A stretch of 64,000 nucleotides of DNA. It comes from Polaribacter huanghezhanensis (GTDB lineage: Bacteria > Bacteroidota > Bacteroidia > Flavobacteriales > Flavobacteriaceae). Under the pieces are notes generated by a model. That model was not told where the DNA came from, did no database searches, and saw nothing but the letters and a program-made list of their open reading frames with translations. Shown here piece by piece: positions 7,141 to 16,715 of the stretch. The stretch spans positions 1 through 64,000 of the forward strand of contig NZ_CP128595.1 of the NCBI RefSeq assembly GCF_030444335.1, given 5' to 3'. A program made the translations under genes and the position numbers. Numbering within the stretch: the stretch's first letter is position 1; each line of letters starts with the position of its first letter.

Positions 7141-10100
7141 ATGAAAACAAAACTACATTTCTTAAGTTATTTAAATCAGATTAAACTACCATTAACATTC
7201 ATGTTAATTATGTTAGTACAGTCTGGTTTTTCACAAGGAATCACCATTTCTCCTTGGAAGATGAACAAAGGTGGTGGGGCTATTTCTTTCAGTTTAAATA
7301 ATCATGGTAACCCTGCAGCTTATACTCAAGCAAATATACCTGGAGCATCAGACCCAAATTGGGTAGCAGCTCCTGTAAACACGAGCGGTGAAATAAATTA
7401 TTCTGTAAACTCTATTTTAACAAAATGTTTACAACAACTTGATTTTACCTATTTTGAAACCTATATAAATATACCGACTAATTATAATGTAAGCAGTTTA
7501 AATGTAGCATTCACTGCCGCTGATGATGGTGCAAGAGCCTATATTTTTAATTCGGCGCATCCAAATGGGGCATTTATTGGTGAAATAAGTTTAAATGGAA
7601 GTCCTACTTCAGCAAATTATGCTTCGTTATCAGTGGCAGGTGAAATTAATAGACTTGTAATTGTTCAATTTGATGATTGCCCATCAGGCAATAATTTAAC
7701 TGGCGCAAAAGTGAAGGTAAACGGTAATGTTGTTGCTATTAATACAGGTGGCTGTACTACGTCAAATTTCTTTTGGTCAGATGCACCAACAATTAGTTTA
7801 GCTAATCCAAAAACAGCTACTGGAACTATAAATAACATAGGATATACATATACTTCTAGTGTAAATATTGAATCAACTACATATTTATATAATCAGGCAA
7901 TCTTTCCTAGTTCATATAACGTGCCTAATATAAATCCAACCATTAAAAACACAGTTAAAAGCTCAAATACGTTAACGTTTAATAGCCCTATGACAAATCC
8001 AGTTTTGGTATTTGCTTCTATAGGACAGGGTGGAGTTGCAGTGCCTATTAAATTTAATAATCCGGTACAAGTGTTATGGTCAACAGCAACCACAATCGAT
8101 TCTCCAACTCAAATTACAGGTAGAGAGGGTTTTGCTATTGTAAGAATGAATGGGACTTTTAGTAGTATATCATTTGATTATTTAGCTGATGAAAACTGGG
8201 TTAATTTTGCATTTGGAGCTGACTTTTCAACAACTTCTCCTGATACTATTGCACCAACTTTAACTTTAAACGGCAGCGCTACACAATCTATTAATGCCTT
8301 TACTACTTATACAGATCCTGGTGCTACTATTACAGATAATTGTGATACAAATCCTGCTATATTAGTTTCAGGAACTGTTAATTCAAATATCCCTGGCACT
8401 TATAATTTAACATATACTGGAGTTGATACTTCTGGGAACACTTCTGCACCATTAACCAGAGTTGTTACAGTTGTCAATCCAGCACCTACTGCAATCTGTA
8501 AACCTATTACGGTTTATTTAGATGCAAGCGGAAAAGCTATTATCACACCACAACAAGTAGATAATGGTAGTAATTCTTCTGTAGGTATATCAAACATGTC
8601 ATTAAGTAAGACAGCTTTTGACTGCACCAACATAGGTGCTAATACTGTGACATTAACTGTTACTAGTTCTTTAGGTGCTACGGCTACTTGTAATGCAATT
8701 GTAACTGTGGTAGATAATACTTCACCAACTATTACAGTCCCAGCTGATATCAGCGTCTTTGCCACAAGCGGTAATGGAGCGTTAGTGAATTATACAGCTC
8801 CTGTAGGCACAGACAATTGTTCTGTTACTACAACAATGACAACAGGATTAGCAAGTGGTGCTACTTTCCCATTAGGGACAACATTGGTAACCTATACTGC
8901 TACAGATGCTTCTGGAAATACAGCTTCAGCATCATTTAATGTAAAGGTAACAGGTGTTGCTCCACAGATTGTAAGTCCTGGAGATATTACAGTAAGTAAT
9001 GATTTAGGTCAATGTAGCGCAAAAGTTAGCTATGCCGCTACAGAAACGGTAGGTATTCCTGCCTCTGTAATCACTTATGATATTGCATCAGGAAGTAGTT
9101 TTGCAGATGGAACCACAGCAGTAACAGCGACTGCAACCAATGCTTTAGGAAGTTCAAGTGTAACATTTAATGTAACAGTAAATGATACAGAAGCCCCAAC
9201 GGTAGTCACACAAAATGTAACTATAGCATTAGACGCTAATGGAAAAGCGAATATTGGACCTAATAACACATATCAGACTGCTTATCAAAATACATTTTCA
9301 GCAGAATCAATAGGAGCTGCAGCATCTACTCTAGTAGATTGGAATGTGCTTTATGGCACCGTAGATGTTGGTCATTTTATTTCACCATCAGTACTAGCTA
9401 TGGATTTAGCTGGAAATAATTCGGCGCAAATACGCACCAAAAGTCCTATTACTTTAACACCTGGACAATATAAATTTTCTATAGACAACAAACAAAATGG
9501 ATCAAATAGATCATTTAATGTTGCTTTAGGGAATTTGGTAAATCAAAACTTTGCTACAACAGCTAATTTAAAAACAGATTCAGTAACATTTAATGTAACG
9601 TCAACTCAGAGTGTTTATTTAACATTAACACAATTGAACCCAGTTATAAATGGAGATGACCGTTCAGGTAGCTTTGTTCAGAACATAGTGATTTCTAAAC
9701 TTCAATCCGATTATAGTATCAACAATAATTCAACCGATAATTGTGGTATAAAATCTATTTCGGTAAGTAAATCAAATTTTGATTGTTCAAATGTTGGCGA
9801 CAATACAGTTACTTTAACGGTAACCGATCTTCACGGTAATGTGGCAACAAGTACAGCTATAGTTAAAGTAGTAGATAATATTGTTCCTACAGTTGTTACT
9901 CAAAATATAAATATTAATTTAGATGCCAATGGCTCAGCTACAGTAGCCGCTGCCCAAATTAATAATGGCAGTACTGATAATTGTACAATTAACTCGATGA
10001 GTTTAGACATCTCTTCTTTTACTTGTGCTAATTTAGGTCCAAATACGGTTTCTTTAACAGTTACTGATGCAAGTGGAAATACTGCTTCAAAAACAGCAAT

Positions 10101-11811
10101 TGTAACTGTGGTAGATAATACTCCGCCAACAGTAATCACTCAACCATTATCGGTTAGTTTAGATGCTAGTGGAAATGCAAGTATTACTGCTGCTCAAATC
10201 AATAACAACTCTACGGATAATTGTACCATTAAAACGATGAGTATAGACATCTCTTCTTTTACTTGTGCTAATGTGGGACCAAACACGGTTACTTTAACAG
10301 TTACTGATGCAAGTGGAAATACTGCTTCGAAAACAGCAGTTGTAACTGTGGTAGATGCTATTAAACCTAATGTAATAACCAAAGATATTACAGTGCAATT
10401 AGATACAAATGGTGCTGCAAGTATTACTCCTAATCAAATCAATAACAATTCTACCGACAATTGTACTATTAAAGCGATGACTTTAGACATCTCTTCTTTT
10501 ACTTGTGCTAATGTGGGACCAAATACGGTTTCTTTAACGGTGACTGATACAAGTGGAAATTCAGCTTCTGCAGTTGCAACAGTTAATGTTGTAGATTCTG
10601 TTGCTCCTGTTGTTTTAACAAATAACATAACCCTTGAGCTAGATGATACAGGTAATGCTTCTATTACAACTACTGATATTGACAATGGTTCTAATGATGC
10701 TTGTGGAATTGCTTCACTTGCATTAAATATGGTAGATTTTACTTGTGCCAATTTAGGTCCAAACACAGTTGTATTAACCGCAACTGATGTAAATGGAAAC
10801 ATTGCAAAAGCAAATGCTATTGTAACTGTTGTAGATGTAACCGCTCCTATAATCACAGCTTCTATTGATCCTTACAATCCTACTAACAATAATGATGATG
10901 ATAATCATAGAAGTTATAATAGTAAGAAAAAAAGCAAAAAGAATCATGATAAAGATGATGACGATCATGATGGTGATAAATATATAATTCACTATTCGGC
11001 AGATGATGCTTGTGGTGTTGAAAGCCTACTTGGAGTCATAGAAATTCCTACTTTGATTAATCCTATTGTTAAGTTAAAAATAACAGATAAAGATGATGAT
11101 AAGGACGATGATCATGATAAAGGTGATAAAGATGATGATGATAATAAGAACGATGTAAAAGAGGAAGTTAAAATAAACTTCAAGAAAAATGAAATCACCA
11201 TTAAATCTCCAAACCCTCAGGCACTATATGCTTTTATTTTAGCTAACGGAGGAGTATCTGTTACCGATGGAGATATCATCAAATTTAAAGACACCGATGC
11301 TTCTAAAAAGGATGATAAAGGTGGGGATCATAAAAAATACACAAAGAACAAAAACAAGAAAGATAGAGACGATGATCATAAAGACAAAAGAACCTTTAAA
11401 ATGAAAATTAAAAATGGTAAAATTGTCTCTCTTGATGCTTCTAGTATGGTATTAAATGTAACAGCTGTAGATGGTTCTGGTAATACATCAACTCTTCAAA
11501 AGACACTTTCTACAAATACTCAAGAAGTTGAAAATGATGAAAATGAAGACGAAGACGTTAATCTTACAATATCTTTGTATCCAAATCCTTCATCTGGCTA
11601 TTTTAATGTACAATTAGATAACTTTAACTCTAAAGCTACAATTAATATCTATAGTTTCTATGGGAGATTGATTCAATCTAAAAAAGCAAATCCTAAAAAC
11701 AGTAAAACTGTTGTAAAAATGGGAGGATCTAAATTGAGAAGTGGTCAGTACATTGTTAAAGTGTATTATGATAACAAAATCTACACTAAAGTAATGGTTA
11801 TTAATAAATAG
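7141..11811 (+). CDS. Giant T9SS-secreted repeat adhesin, copy 1
   Basis: This is a predicted cell-surface protein of 1556 aa. Residues 1-31 are a signal peptide ending in SGFSQ. A unique head (about 32-368) is followed by a DUF5011-like Ig domain (about 369-447), one calx/HYR-like repeat, two HYR domains, and four ~80-residue repeats with the pattern STDNC...SSFTCAN.GPNTV..TVTD.SGN. A ~150-residue domain (about 706-858) is inserted into one repeat. The last repeat is broken by Asp/Lys/His-rich linkers, and a T9SS type A sorting domain (YPNPSSG...GQYIVKVYYDNK) ends the protein. Residues 571-1556 match copy 2 almost exactly. The function is probably adhesion or matrix binding; the ligand is unknown. 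Confidence 0.9.
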   Translation: MKTKLHFLSYLNQIKLPLTFMLIMLVQSGFSQGITISPWKMNKGGGAISFSLNNHGNPAAYTQANIPGASDPNWVAAPVNTSGEINYSVNSILTKCLQQLDFTYFETYINIPTNYNVSSLNVAFTAADDGARAYIFNSAHPNGAFIGEISLNGSPTSANYASLSVAGEINRLVIVQFDDCPSGNNLTGAKVKVNGNVVAINTGGCTTSNFFWSDAPTISLANPKTATGTINNIGYTYTSSVNIESTTYLYNQAIFPSSYNVPNINPTIKNTVKSSNTLTFNSPMTNPVLVFASIGQGGVAVPIKFNNPVQVLWSTATTIDSPTQITGREGFAIVRMNGTFSSISFDYLADENWVNFAFGADFSTTSPDTIAPTLTLNGSATQSINAFTTYTDPGATITDNCDTNPAILVSGTVNSNIPGTYNLTYTGVDTSGNTSAPLTRVVTVVNPAPTAICKPITVYLDASGKAIITPQQVDNGSNSSVGISNMSLSKTAFDCTNIGANTVTLTVTSSLGATATCNAIVTVVDNTSPTITVPADISVFATSGNGALVNYTAPVGTDNCSVTTTMTTGLASGATFPLGTTLVTYTATDASGNTASASFNVKVTGVAPQIVSPGDITVSNDLGQCSAKVSYAATETVGIPASVITYDIASGSSFADGTTAVTATATNALGSSSVTFNVTVNDTEAPTVVTQNVTIALDANGKANIGPNNTYQTAYQNTFSAESIGAAASTLVDWNVLYGTVDVGHFISPSVLAMDLAGNNSAQIRTKSPITLTPGQYKFSIDNKQNGSNRSFNVALGNLVNQNFATTANLKTDSVTFNVTSTQSVYLTLTQLNPVINGDDRSGSFVQNIVISKLQSDYSINNNSTDNCGIKSISVSKSNFDCSNVGDNTVTLTVTDLHGNVATSTAIVKVVDNIVPTVVTQNININLDANGSATVAAAQINNGSTDNCTINSMSLDISSFTCANLGPNTVSLTVTDASGNTASKTAIVTVVDNTPPTVITQPLSVSLDASGNASITAAQINNNSTDNCTIKTMSIDISSFTCANVGPNTVTLTVTDASGNTASKTAVVTVVDAIKPNVITKDITVQLDTNGAASITPNQINNNSTDNCTIKAMTLDISSFTCANVGPNTVSLTVTDTSGNSASAVATVNVVDSVAPVVLTNNITLELDDTGNASITTTDIDNGSNDACGIASLALNMVDFTCANLGPNTVVLTATDVNGNIAKANAIVTVVDVTAPIITASIDPYNPTNNNDDDNHRSYNSKKKSKKNHDKDDDDHDGDKYIIHYSADDACGVESLLGVIEIPTLINPIVKLKITDKDDDKDDDHDKGDKDDDDNKNDVKEEVKINFKKNEITIKSPNPQALYAFILANGGVSVTDGDIIKFKDTDASKKDDKGGDHKKYTKNKNKKDRDDDHKDKRTFKMKIKNGKIVSLDASSMVLNVTAVDGSGNTSTLQKTLSTNTQEVENDENEDEDVNLTISLYPNPSSGYFNVQLDNFNSKATINIYSFYGRLIQSKKANPKNSKTVVKMGGSKLRSGQYIVKVYYDNKIYTKVMVINK

Positions 11812-11815
11812 AAAT
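8851..11815 (+). repeat. ~2.96 kb near-perfect direct repeat, copy A
   Basis: This block encodes residues 571-1556 of adhesin 1 plus four bases after the stop codon and matches 13622-16589. By eye the copies differ at only four substitutions (near 9249, 9370, 9391, 11323) and one 3-bp indel in a GAT run (near 10960). Identity stops abruptly after the stop codon. At the 5' side a further 52 bp identical patch (8755-8806 versus 13523-13574) is separated by a diverged ~45 bp stretch. Confidence 0.95.
9896..10855 (+). repeat. 240-bp tandem repeats within the adhesin
   Basis: There are four tandem units of exactly 240 bp (80 residues); for example, the block reading TTTAGACATCTCTTCTTTTA or a variant recurs at about 10000, 10240 and 10480, and a diverged version near 10720. 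The same array lies in copy 2 at about 14667-15626. Such arrays allow copy-number change by slippage or unequal recombination without frame loss. Confidence 0.9.
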
Positions 11816-11823
11816 ACAAACCA

Positions 11824-11869
11824 TTTCATACAAACAGGTTAAGGATTTCCTTAACCTGTTTGTATGAAA
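11824..11869. terminator. Strong 21-bp perfect hairpin after adhesin 1
   Basis: Perfect arms 11824-11844 and 11849-11869 with a four-base ATTT loop follow the adhesin stop by 12 nt. No clean T-run follows on the plus strand, so it may act as an mRNA 3' stabiliser or a Rho-assisted stop instead of a classic intrinsic terminator. Confidence 0.65.
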
Positions 11870-12079
11870 AACAAGTAAAAGTCTTGAATTTTTTCCCTAT
11901 CTTGCTAAACTTAAATCTAAGTGTATCCCCACACACTTAATAATTAACAAATTTTGTTATTAAGATCAAATTTTTTCCTCATTTTATTACACTTATCTGC
12001 TTTTAGGCAACCCTAAATTGGATCATTTTACATATTAATACACATAACAATAAAAATTACTAACTAAAACTTAATTACA

Positions 12080-12457
12080 ATGAAATTAAAATTACTAAGA
12101 AATTACTTGGCTTTATCGCTGATGTTTTTTATTTTTTCAAACTCAATTTCTGCTCAGTCTCAAGAGCCAATTGATATGATAATAATTAACAATGCTCCTA
12201 ACTTAACCTGGATTCAGCGAACAACAGCAACTGTTAATGTATTTAAAGGTGTTAAATTTAACTATAGCTTAGTTGAAAACAACCAAAAACTTAACAATTG
12301 GGTAAACAGCTATCCGCAAGAATTTGTGGCATATAAAAATGCTATGGATGAATTCTTTAGAACTAAAAAAGTCGAAAATTTTACACCTACCGACCAAGAT
12401 TTTTACTACGATTTAAAGGCACAGTATAACATGCTTAAAACACTTAAACCTTGGTAA
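12080..12457 (+). CDS. Small secreted protein of unknown function
   Basis: I do not recognise this 125 aa protein. It has a clear signal peptide (MKLKLLRNYLALSLMFFIF..., cleavage probably after SISAQ) and a mature part of about 98 residues rich in Asn, aromatic and Lys residues. There is no lipobox, sorting domain or membrane segment. It lies 28 nt upstream of the second adhesin and 268 nt downstream of the first, so it is probably co-transcribed with adhesin 2 and may be a periplasmic or surface partner. A hairpin-like TTTAGG-CAAC-CCTAAA (12002-12017) lies upstream. Confidence 0.75.
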   Translation: MKLKLLRNYLALSLMFFIFSNSISAQSQEPIDMIIINNAPNLTWIQRTTATVNVFKGVKFNYSLVENNQKLNNWVNSYPQEFVAYKNAMDEFFRTKKVENFTPTDQDFYYDLKAQYNMLKTLKPW

Positions 12458-12484
12458 TACCAATTACTAAACTAAAACTTTATT

Positions 12485-15400
12485 ATGAAAACAAAATTAC
12501 TTAAAAAATATATTGGACTACTATTGTTCCTATTTATCGGTTTTTCGGCAAACGCCCATGTTACAGAAATCCGTGTAAACCAAAATCAAGATGGTACCTT
12601 AACTTGGTATTTACAAACCTACCATCGCGCAAATGAATGTGGACATTCAAATGCAGGATTGACCATTAATGGTGTTCGATACAACATTTCTTCCGAACAT
12701 GCAGGGAGTACTGTTGGACTGAGTTCAACAGTTTTTGCAACAAGTAGCTATCTCTCTTATGGAAGATACAGTTACGCAATTGTAAACACTCCATATATTC
12801 CAGGAAATTTAAACGTAGCGCCTTACTCAAACAATGCTTGTTGGGCGTTCTTAGTGGGGGGTAACGGTAGTTTTACACCACCACCACCACCTGTTTGTAC
12901 AATTTCACCAATAAACACATGGTCAAATACAGTAGGTGTTGCTAATAACAACGGTACAGATTGTAATCCAACAGATGATACATTACCTGTTACCATTAAC
13001 GTAAACCATCAATCTTGTGGTTCTATTACAAATGCAGGTACATTTTCTGTATATTTAGCTGCATCTAACACCTTATTAGGGAATTTTGCTTATGCTACTG
13101 GTATTTCTACAAATGCTACAATAAATTTACCTTATGGCTTTGATACCAACACAGCAATTAAAGTGGTTGATGATAGCTTTGGTGCTTCACCTGTAACACA
13201 TACATTATCTGGTTTATCAGGTATATTTAATGGTACACCAAGCACTTCTATTCCTACAGCACTTGTAAACAATTTCAGTGTTAATTTAAATGTTTCTGGT
13301 AATGTAACAATTACTGCAGCAGATGTTGATGCAGGCTCAAGTGATGCTTGTGGTCCTGTTACACTTTCTATTGATAAAACAAGTTTTACATGTGCTAATG
13401 TTGGTCTTAACACAGTTACTTTAACAGTTACAAGTCCTTCAGGTAATCAATCTACAGCTACAGCAACTGTTACAGTAGTTGACAATATTGCTCCAGTAAT
13501 TGTAGCTCCGGCAGACTTCAGTGTCTTTGCCACAAGCGGTAATGGAGCGTTAGTGAATTATACAGCTCCTGTAGCTACAGACAACTGCTCTGTTGTTACA
13601 CCTACAATGACAGCAGGTTTAGCAAGTGGTGCTACTTTCCCATTAGGGACAACATTGGTAACCTATACTGCTACAGATGCTTCTGGAAATACAGCTTCAG
13701 CATCATTTAATGTAAAGGTAACAGGTGTTGCTCCACAGATTGTAAGTCCTGGAGATATTACAGTAAGTAATGATTTAGGTCAATGTAGCGCAAAAGTTAG
13801 CTATGCCGCTACAGAAACGGTAGGTATTCCTGCCTCTGTAATCACTTATGATATTGCATCAGGAAGTAGTTTTGCAGATGGAACCACAGCAGTAACAGCG
13901 ACTGCAACCAATGCTTTAGGAAGTTCAAGTGTAACATTTAATGTAACAGTAAATGATACAGAAGCCCCAACGGTAGTCACACAAAATGTAACTATAGCAT
14001 TAGACGCTAATGGAAAAGCTAATATTGGACCTAATAACACATATCAGACTGCTTATCAAAATACATTTTCAGCAGAATCAATAGGAGCTGCAGCATCTAC
14101 TCTAGTAGATTGGAATGTGCTTTATGGCACCGTAGATGTTAGTCATTTTATTTCACCATCACTACTAGCTATGGATTTAGCTGGAAATAATTCGGCGCAA
14201 ATACGCACCAAAAGTCCTATTACTTTAACACCTGGACAATATAAATTTTCTATAGACAACAAACAAAATGGATCAAATAGATCATTTAATGTTGCTTTAG
14301 GGAATTTGGTAAATCAAAACTTTGCTACAACAGCTAATTTAAAAACAGATTCAGTAACATTTAATGTAACGTCAACTCAGAGTGTTTATTTAACATTAAC
14401 ACAATTGAACCCAGTTATAAATGGAGATGACCGTTCAGGTAGCTTTGTTCAGAACATAGTGATTTCTAAACTTCAATCCGATTATAGTATCAACAATAAT
14501 TCAACCGATAATTGTGGTATAAAATCTATTTCGGTAAGTAAATCAAATTTTGATTGTTCAAATGTTGGCGACAATACAGTTACTTTAACGGTAACCGATC
14601 TTCACGGTAATGTGGCAACAAGTACAGCTATAGTTAAAGTAGTAGATAATATTGTTCCTACAGTTGTTACTCAAAATATAAATATTAATTTAGATGCCAA
14701 TGGCTCAGCTACAGTAGCCGCTGCCCAAATTAATAATGGCAGTACTGATAATTGTACAATTAACTCGATGAGTTTAGACATCTCTTCTTTTACTTGTGCT
14801 AATTTAGGTCCAAATACGGTTTCTTTAACAGTTACTGATGCAAGTGGAAATACTGCTTCAAAAACAGCAATTGTAACTGTGGTAGATAATACTCCGCCAA
14901 CAGTAATCACTCAACCATTATCGGTTAGTTTAGATGCTAGTGGAAATGCAAGTATTACTGCTGCTCAAATCAATAACAACTCTACGGATAATTGTACCAT
15001 TAAAACGATGAGTATAGACATCTCTTCTTTTACTTGTGCTAATGTGGGACCAAACACGGTTACTTTAACAGTTACTGATGCAAGTGGAAATACTGCTTCG
15101 AAAACAGCAGTTGTAACTGTGGTAGATGCTATTAAACCTAATGTAATAACCAAAGATATTACAGTGCAATTAGATACAAATGGTGCTGCAAGTATTACTC
15201 CTAATCAAATCAATAACAATTCTACCGACAATTGTACTATTAAAGCGATGACTTTAGACATCTCTTCTTTTACTTGTGCTAATGTGGGACCAAATACGGT
15301 TTCTTTAACGGTGACTGATACAAGTGGAAATTCAGCTTCTGCAGTTGCAACAGTTAATGTTGTAGATTCTGTTGCTCCTGTTGTTTTAACAAATAACATA

Positions 15401-16585
15401 ACCCTTGAGCTAGATGATACAGGTAATGCTTCTATTACAACTACTGATATTGACAATGGTTCTAATGATGCTTGTGGAATTGCTTCACTTGCATTAAATA
15501 TGGTAGATTTTACTTGTGCCAATTTAGGTCCAAACACAGTTGTATTAACCGCAACTGATGTAAATGGAAACATTGCAAAAGCAAATGCTATTGTAACTGT
15601 TGTAGATGTAACCGCTCCTATAATCACAGCTTCTATTGATCCTTACAATCCTACTAACAATAATGATGATGATAATCATAGAAGTTATAATAGTAAGAAA
15701 AAAAGCAAAAAGAATCATGATAAAGATGATGATGACGATCATGATGGTGATAAATATATAATTCACTATTCGGCAGATGATGCTTGTGGTGTTGAAAGCC
15801 TACTTGGAGTCATAGAAATTCCTACTTTGATTAATCCTATTGTTAAGTTAAAAATAACAGATAAAGATGATGATAAGGACGATGATCATGATAAAGGTGA
15901 TAAAGATGATGATGATAATAAGAACGATGTAAAAGAGGAAGTTAAAATAAACTTCAAGAAAAATGAAATCACCATTAAATCTCCAAACCCTCAGGCACTA
16001 TATGCTTTTATTTTAGCTAACGGAGGAGTATCTGTTACCGATGGAGATATCATCAAATTTAAAGACACCGATGCTTCTAAAAAGGATGATAAAGGTGAGG
16101 ATCATAAAAAATACACAAAGAACAAAAACAAGAAAGATAGAGACGATGATCATAAAGACAAAAGAACCTTTAAAATGAAAATTAAAAATGGTAAAATTGT
16201 CTCTCTTGATGCTTCTAGTATGGTATTAAATGTAACAGCTGTAGATGGTTCTGGTAATACATCAACTCTTCAAAAGACACTTTCTACAAATACTCAAGAA
16301 GTTGAAAATGATGAAAATGAAGACGAAGACGTTAATCTTACAATATCTTTGTATCCAAATCCTTCATCTGGCTATTTTAATGTACAATTAGATAACTTTA
16401 ACTCTAAAGCTACAATTAATATCTATAGTTTCTATGGGAGATTGATTCAATCTAAAAAAGCAAATCCTAAAAACAGTAAAACTGTTGTAAAAATGGGAGG
16501 ATCTAAATTGAGAAGTGGTCAGTACATTGTTAAAGTGTATTATGATAACAAAATCTACACTAAAGTAATGGTTATTAATAAATAG
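12485..16585 (+). CDS. Giant T9SS-secreted repeat adhesin, copy 2
   Basis: This is a predicted surface protein of 1366 aa. Residues 1-24 are a signal peptide ending in GFSANA. The short head (about 25-130) is His/Cys/aromatic-rich and unrelated to the head of copy 1. It is followed by a five-proline hinge (about 132-136), a Cys-containing beta-rich domain (about 137-255), one HYR-like repeat, and then from residue 380 to the end the same stalk, inserted domain, Asp/Lys-rich linkers and T9SS type A sorting domain as copy 1. The two proteins would thus display different heads on one shared stalk. An intrinsic terminator follows at 16608. Ligand unknown. Confidence 0.9.
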   Translation: MKTKLLKKYIGLLLFLFIGFSANAHVTEIRVNQNQDGTLTWYLQTYHRANECGHSNAGLTINGVRYNISSEHAGSTVGLSSTVFATSSYLSYGRYSYAIVNTPYIPGNLNVAPYSNNACWAFLVGGNGSFTPPPPPVCTISPINTWSNTVGVANNNGTDCNPTDDTLPVTINVNHQSCGSITNAGTFSVYLAASNTLLGNFAYATGISTNATINLPYGFDTNTAIKVVDDSFGASPVTHTLSGLSGIFNGTPSTSIPTALVNNFSVNLNVSGNVTITAADVDAGSSDACGPVTLSIDKTSFTCANVGLNTVTLTVTSPSGNQSTATATVTVVDNIAPVIVAPADFSVFATSGNGALVNYTAPVATDNCSVVTPTMTAGLASGATFPLGTTLVTYTATDASGNTASASFNVKVTGVAPQIVSPGDITVSNDLGQCSAKVSYAATETVGIPASVITYDIASGSSFADGTTAVTATATNALGSSSVTFNVTVNDTEAPTVVTQNVTIALDANGKANIGPNNTYQTAYQNTFSAESIGAAASTLVDWNVLYGTVDVSHFISPSLLAMDLAGNNSAQIRTKSPITLTPGQYKFSIDNKQNGSNRSFNVALGNLVNQNFATTANLKTDSVTFNVTSTQSVYLTLTQLNPVINGDDRSGSFVQNIVISKLQSDYSINNNSTDNCGIKSISVSKSNFDCSNVGDNTVTLTVTDLHGNVATSTAIVKVVDNIVPTVVTQNININLDANGSATVAAAQINNGSTDNCTINSMSLDISSFTCANLGPNTVSLTVTDASGNTASKTAIVTVVDNTPPTVITQPLSVSLDASGNASITAAQINNNSTDNCTIKTMSIDISSFTCANVGPNTVTLTVTDASGNTASKTAVVTVVDAIKPNVITKDITVQLDTNGAASITPNQINNNSTDNCTIKAMTLDISSFTCANVGPNTVSLTVTDTSGNSASAVATVNVVDSVAPVVLTNNITLELDDTGNASITTTDIDNGSNDACGIASLALNMVDFTCANLGPNTVVLTATDVNGNIAKANAIVTVVDVTAPIITASIDPYNPTNNNDDDNHRSYNSKKKSKKNHDKDDDDDHDGDKYIIHYSADDACGVESLLGVIEIPTLINPIVKLKITDKDDDKDDDHDKGDKDDDDNKNDVKEEVKINFKKNEITIKSPNPQALYAFILANGGVSVTDGDIIKFKDTDASKKDDKGEDHKKYTKNKNKKDRDDDHKDKRTFKMKIKNGKIVSLDASSMVLNVTAVDGSGNTSTLQKTLSTNTQEVENDENEDEDVNLTISLYPNPSSGYFNVQLDNFNSKATINIYSFYGRLIQSKKANPKNSKTVVKMGGSKLRSGQYIVKVYYDNKIYTKVMVINK

Positions 16586-16589
16586 AAAT
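13622..16589 (+). repeat. ~2.96 kb near-perfect direct repeat, copy B
   Basis: Second copy of the block at 8851-11815, offset by 4771 bp at the start and 4774 bp at the end because of one extra GAT codon. It encodes residues 380-1366 of adhesin 2. Amino-acid differences from copy A are G/S, V/L, one extra Asp and G/E. Confidence 0.95.
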
Positions 16590-16607
16590 TTAATTATATA
16601 AAAAGAG

Positions 16608-16631
16608 AGCCCCTAATTTAGGGGCTTTTTT
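16608..16631 (+). terminator. Rho-independent terminator after adhesin 2
   Basis: The 8-bp GC-rich stem AGCCCCTA/TAGGGGCT with a three-base loop is followed directly by a T6 run, 23 nt after the stop codon. Confidence 0.9.
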
Positions 16632-16715
16632 ATGAATAAAAATCAAGATGTAAATCGATTTAAATTCTTTCAAAAAAAAATATACCTTTCCATTCAATAA
16701 ACTAAAACTACAGTC

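Noticed and set aside
9896..10855. CRISPR-like periodicity
   Set aside because: The 240-bp period is in-frame protein repeats with degenerate copies; no 20-50 bp repeat with unique spacers exists.
9075..15766. Many open frames on the minus strand inside the two adhesin genes (for example 10434-10856, 15205-15627)
   Set aside because: They are shadows of the repetitive coding sequence, appear at the same place in both copies and in each tandem repeat, and have no start signals.
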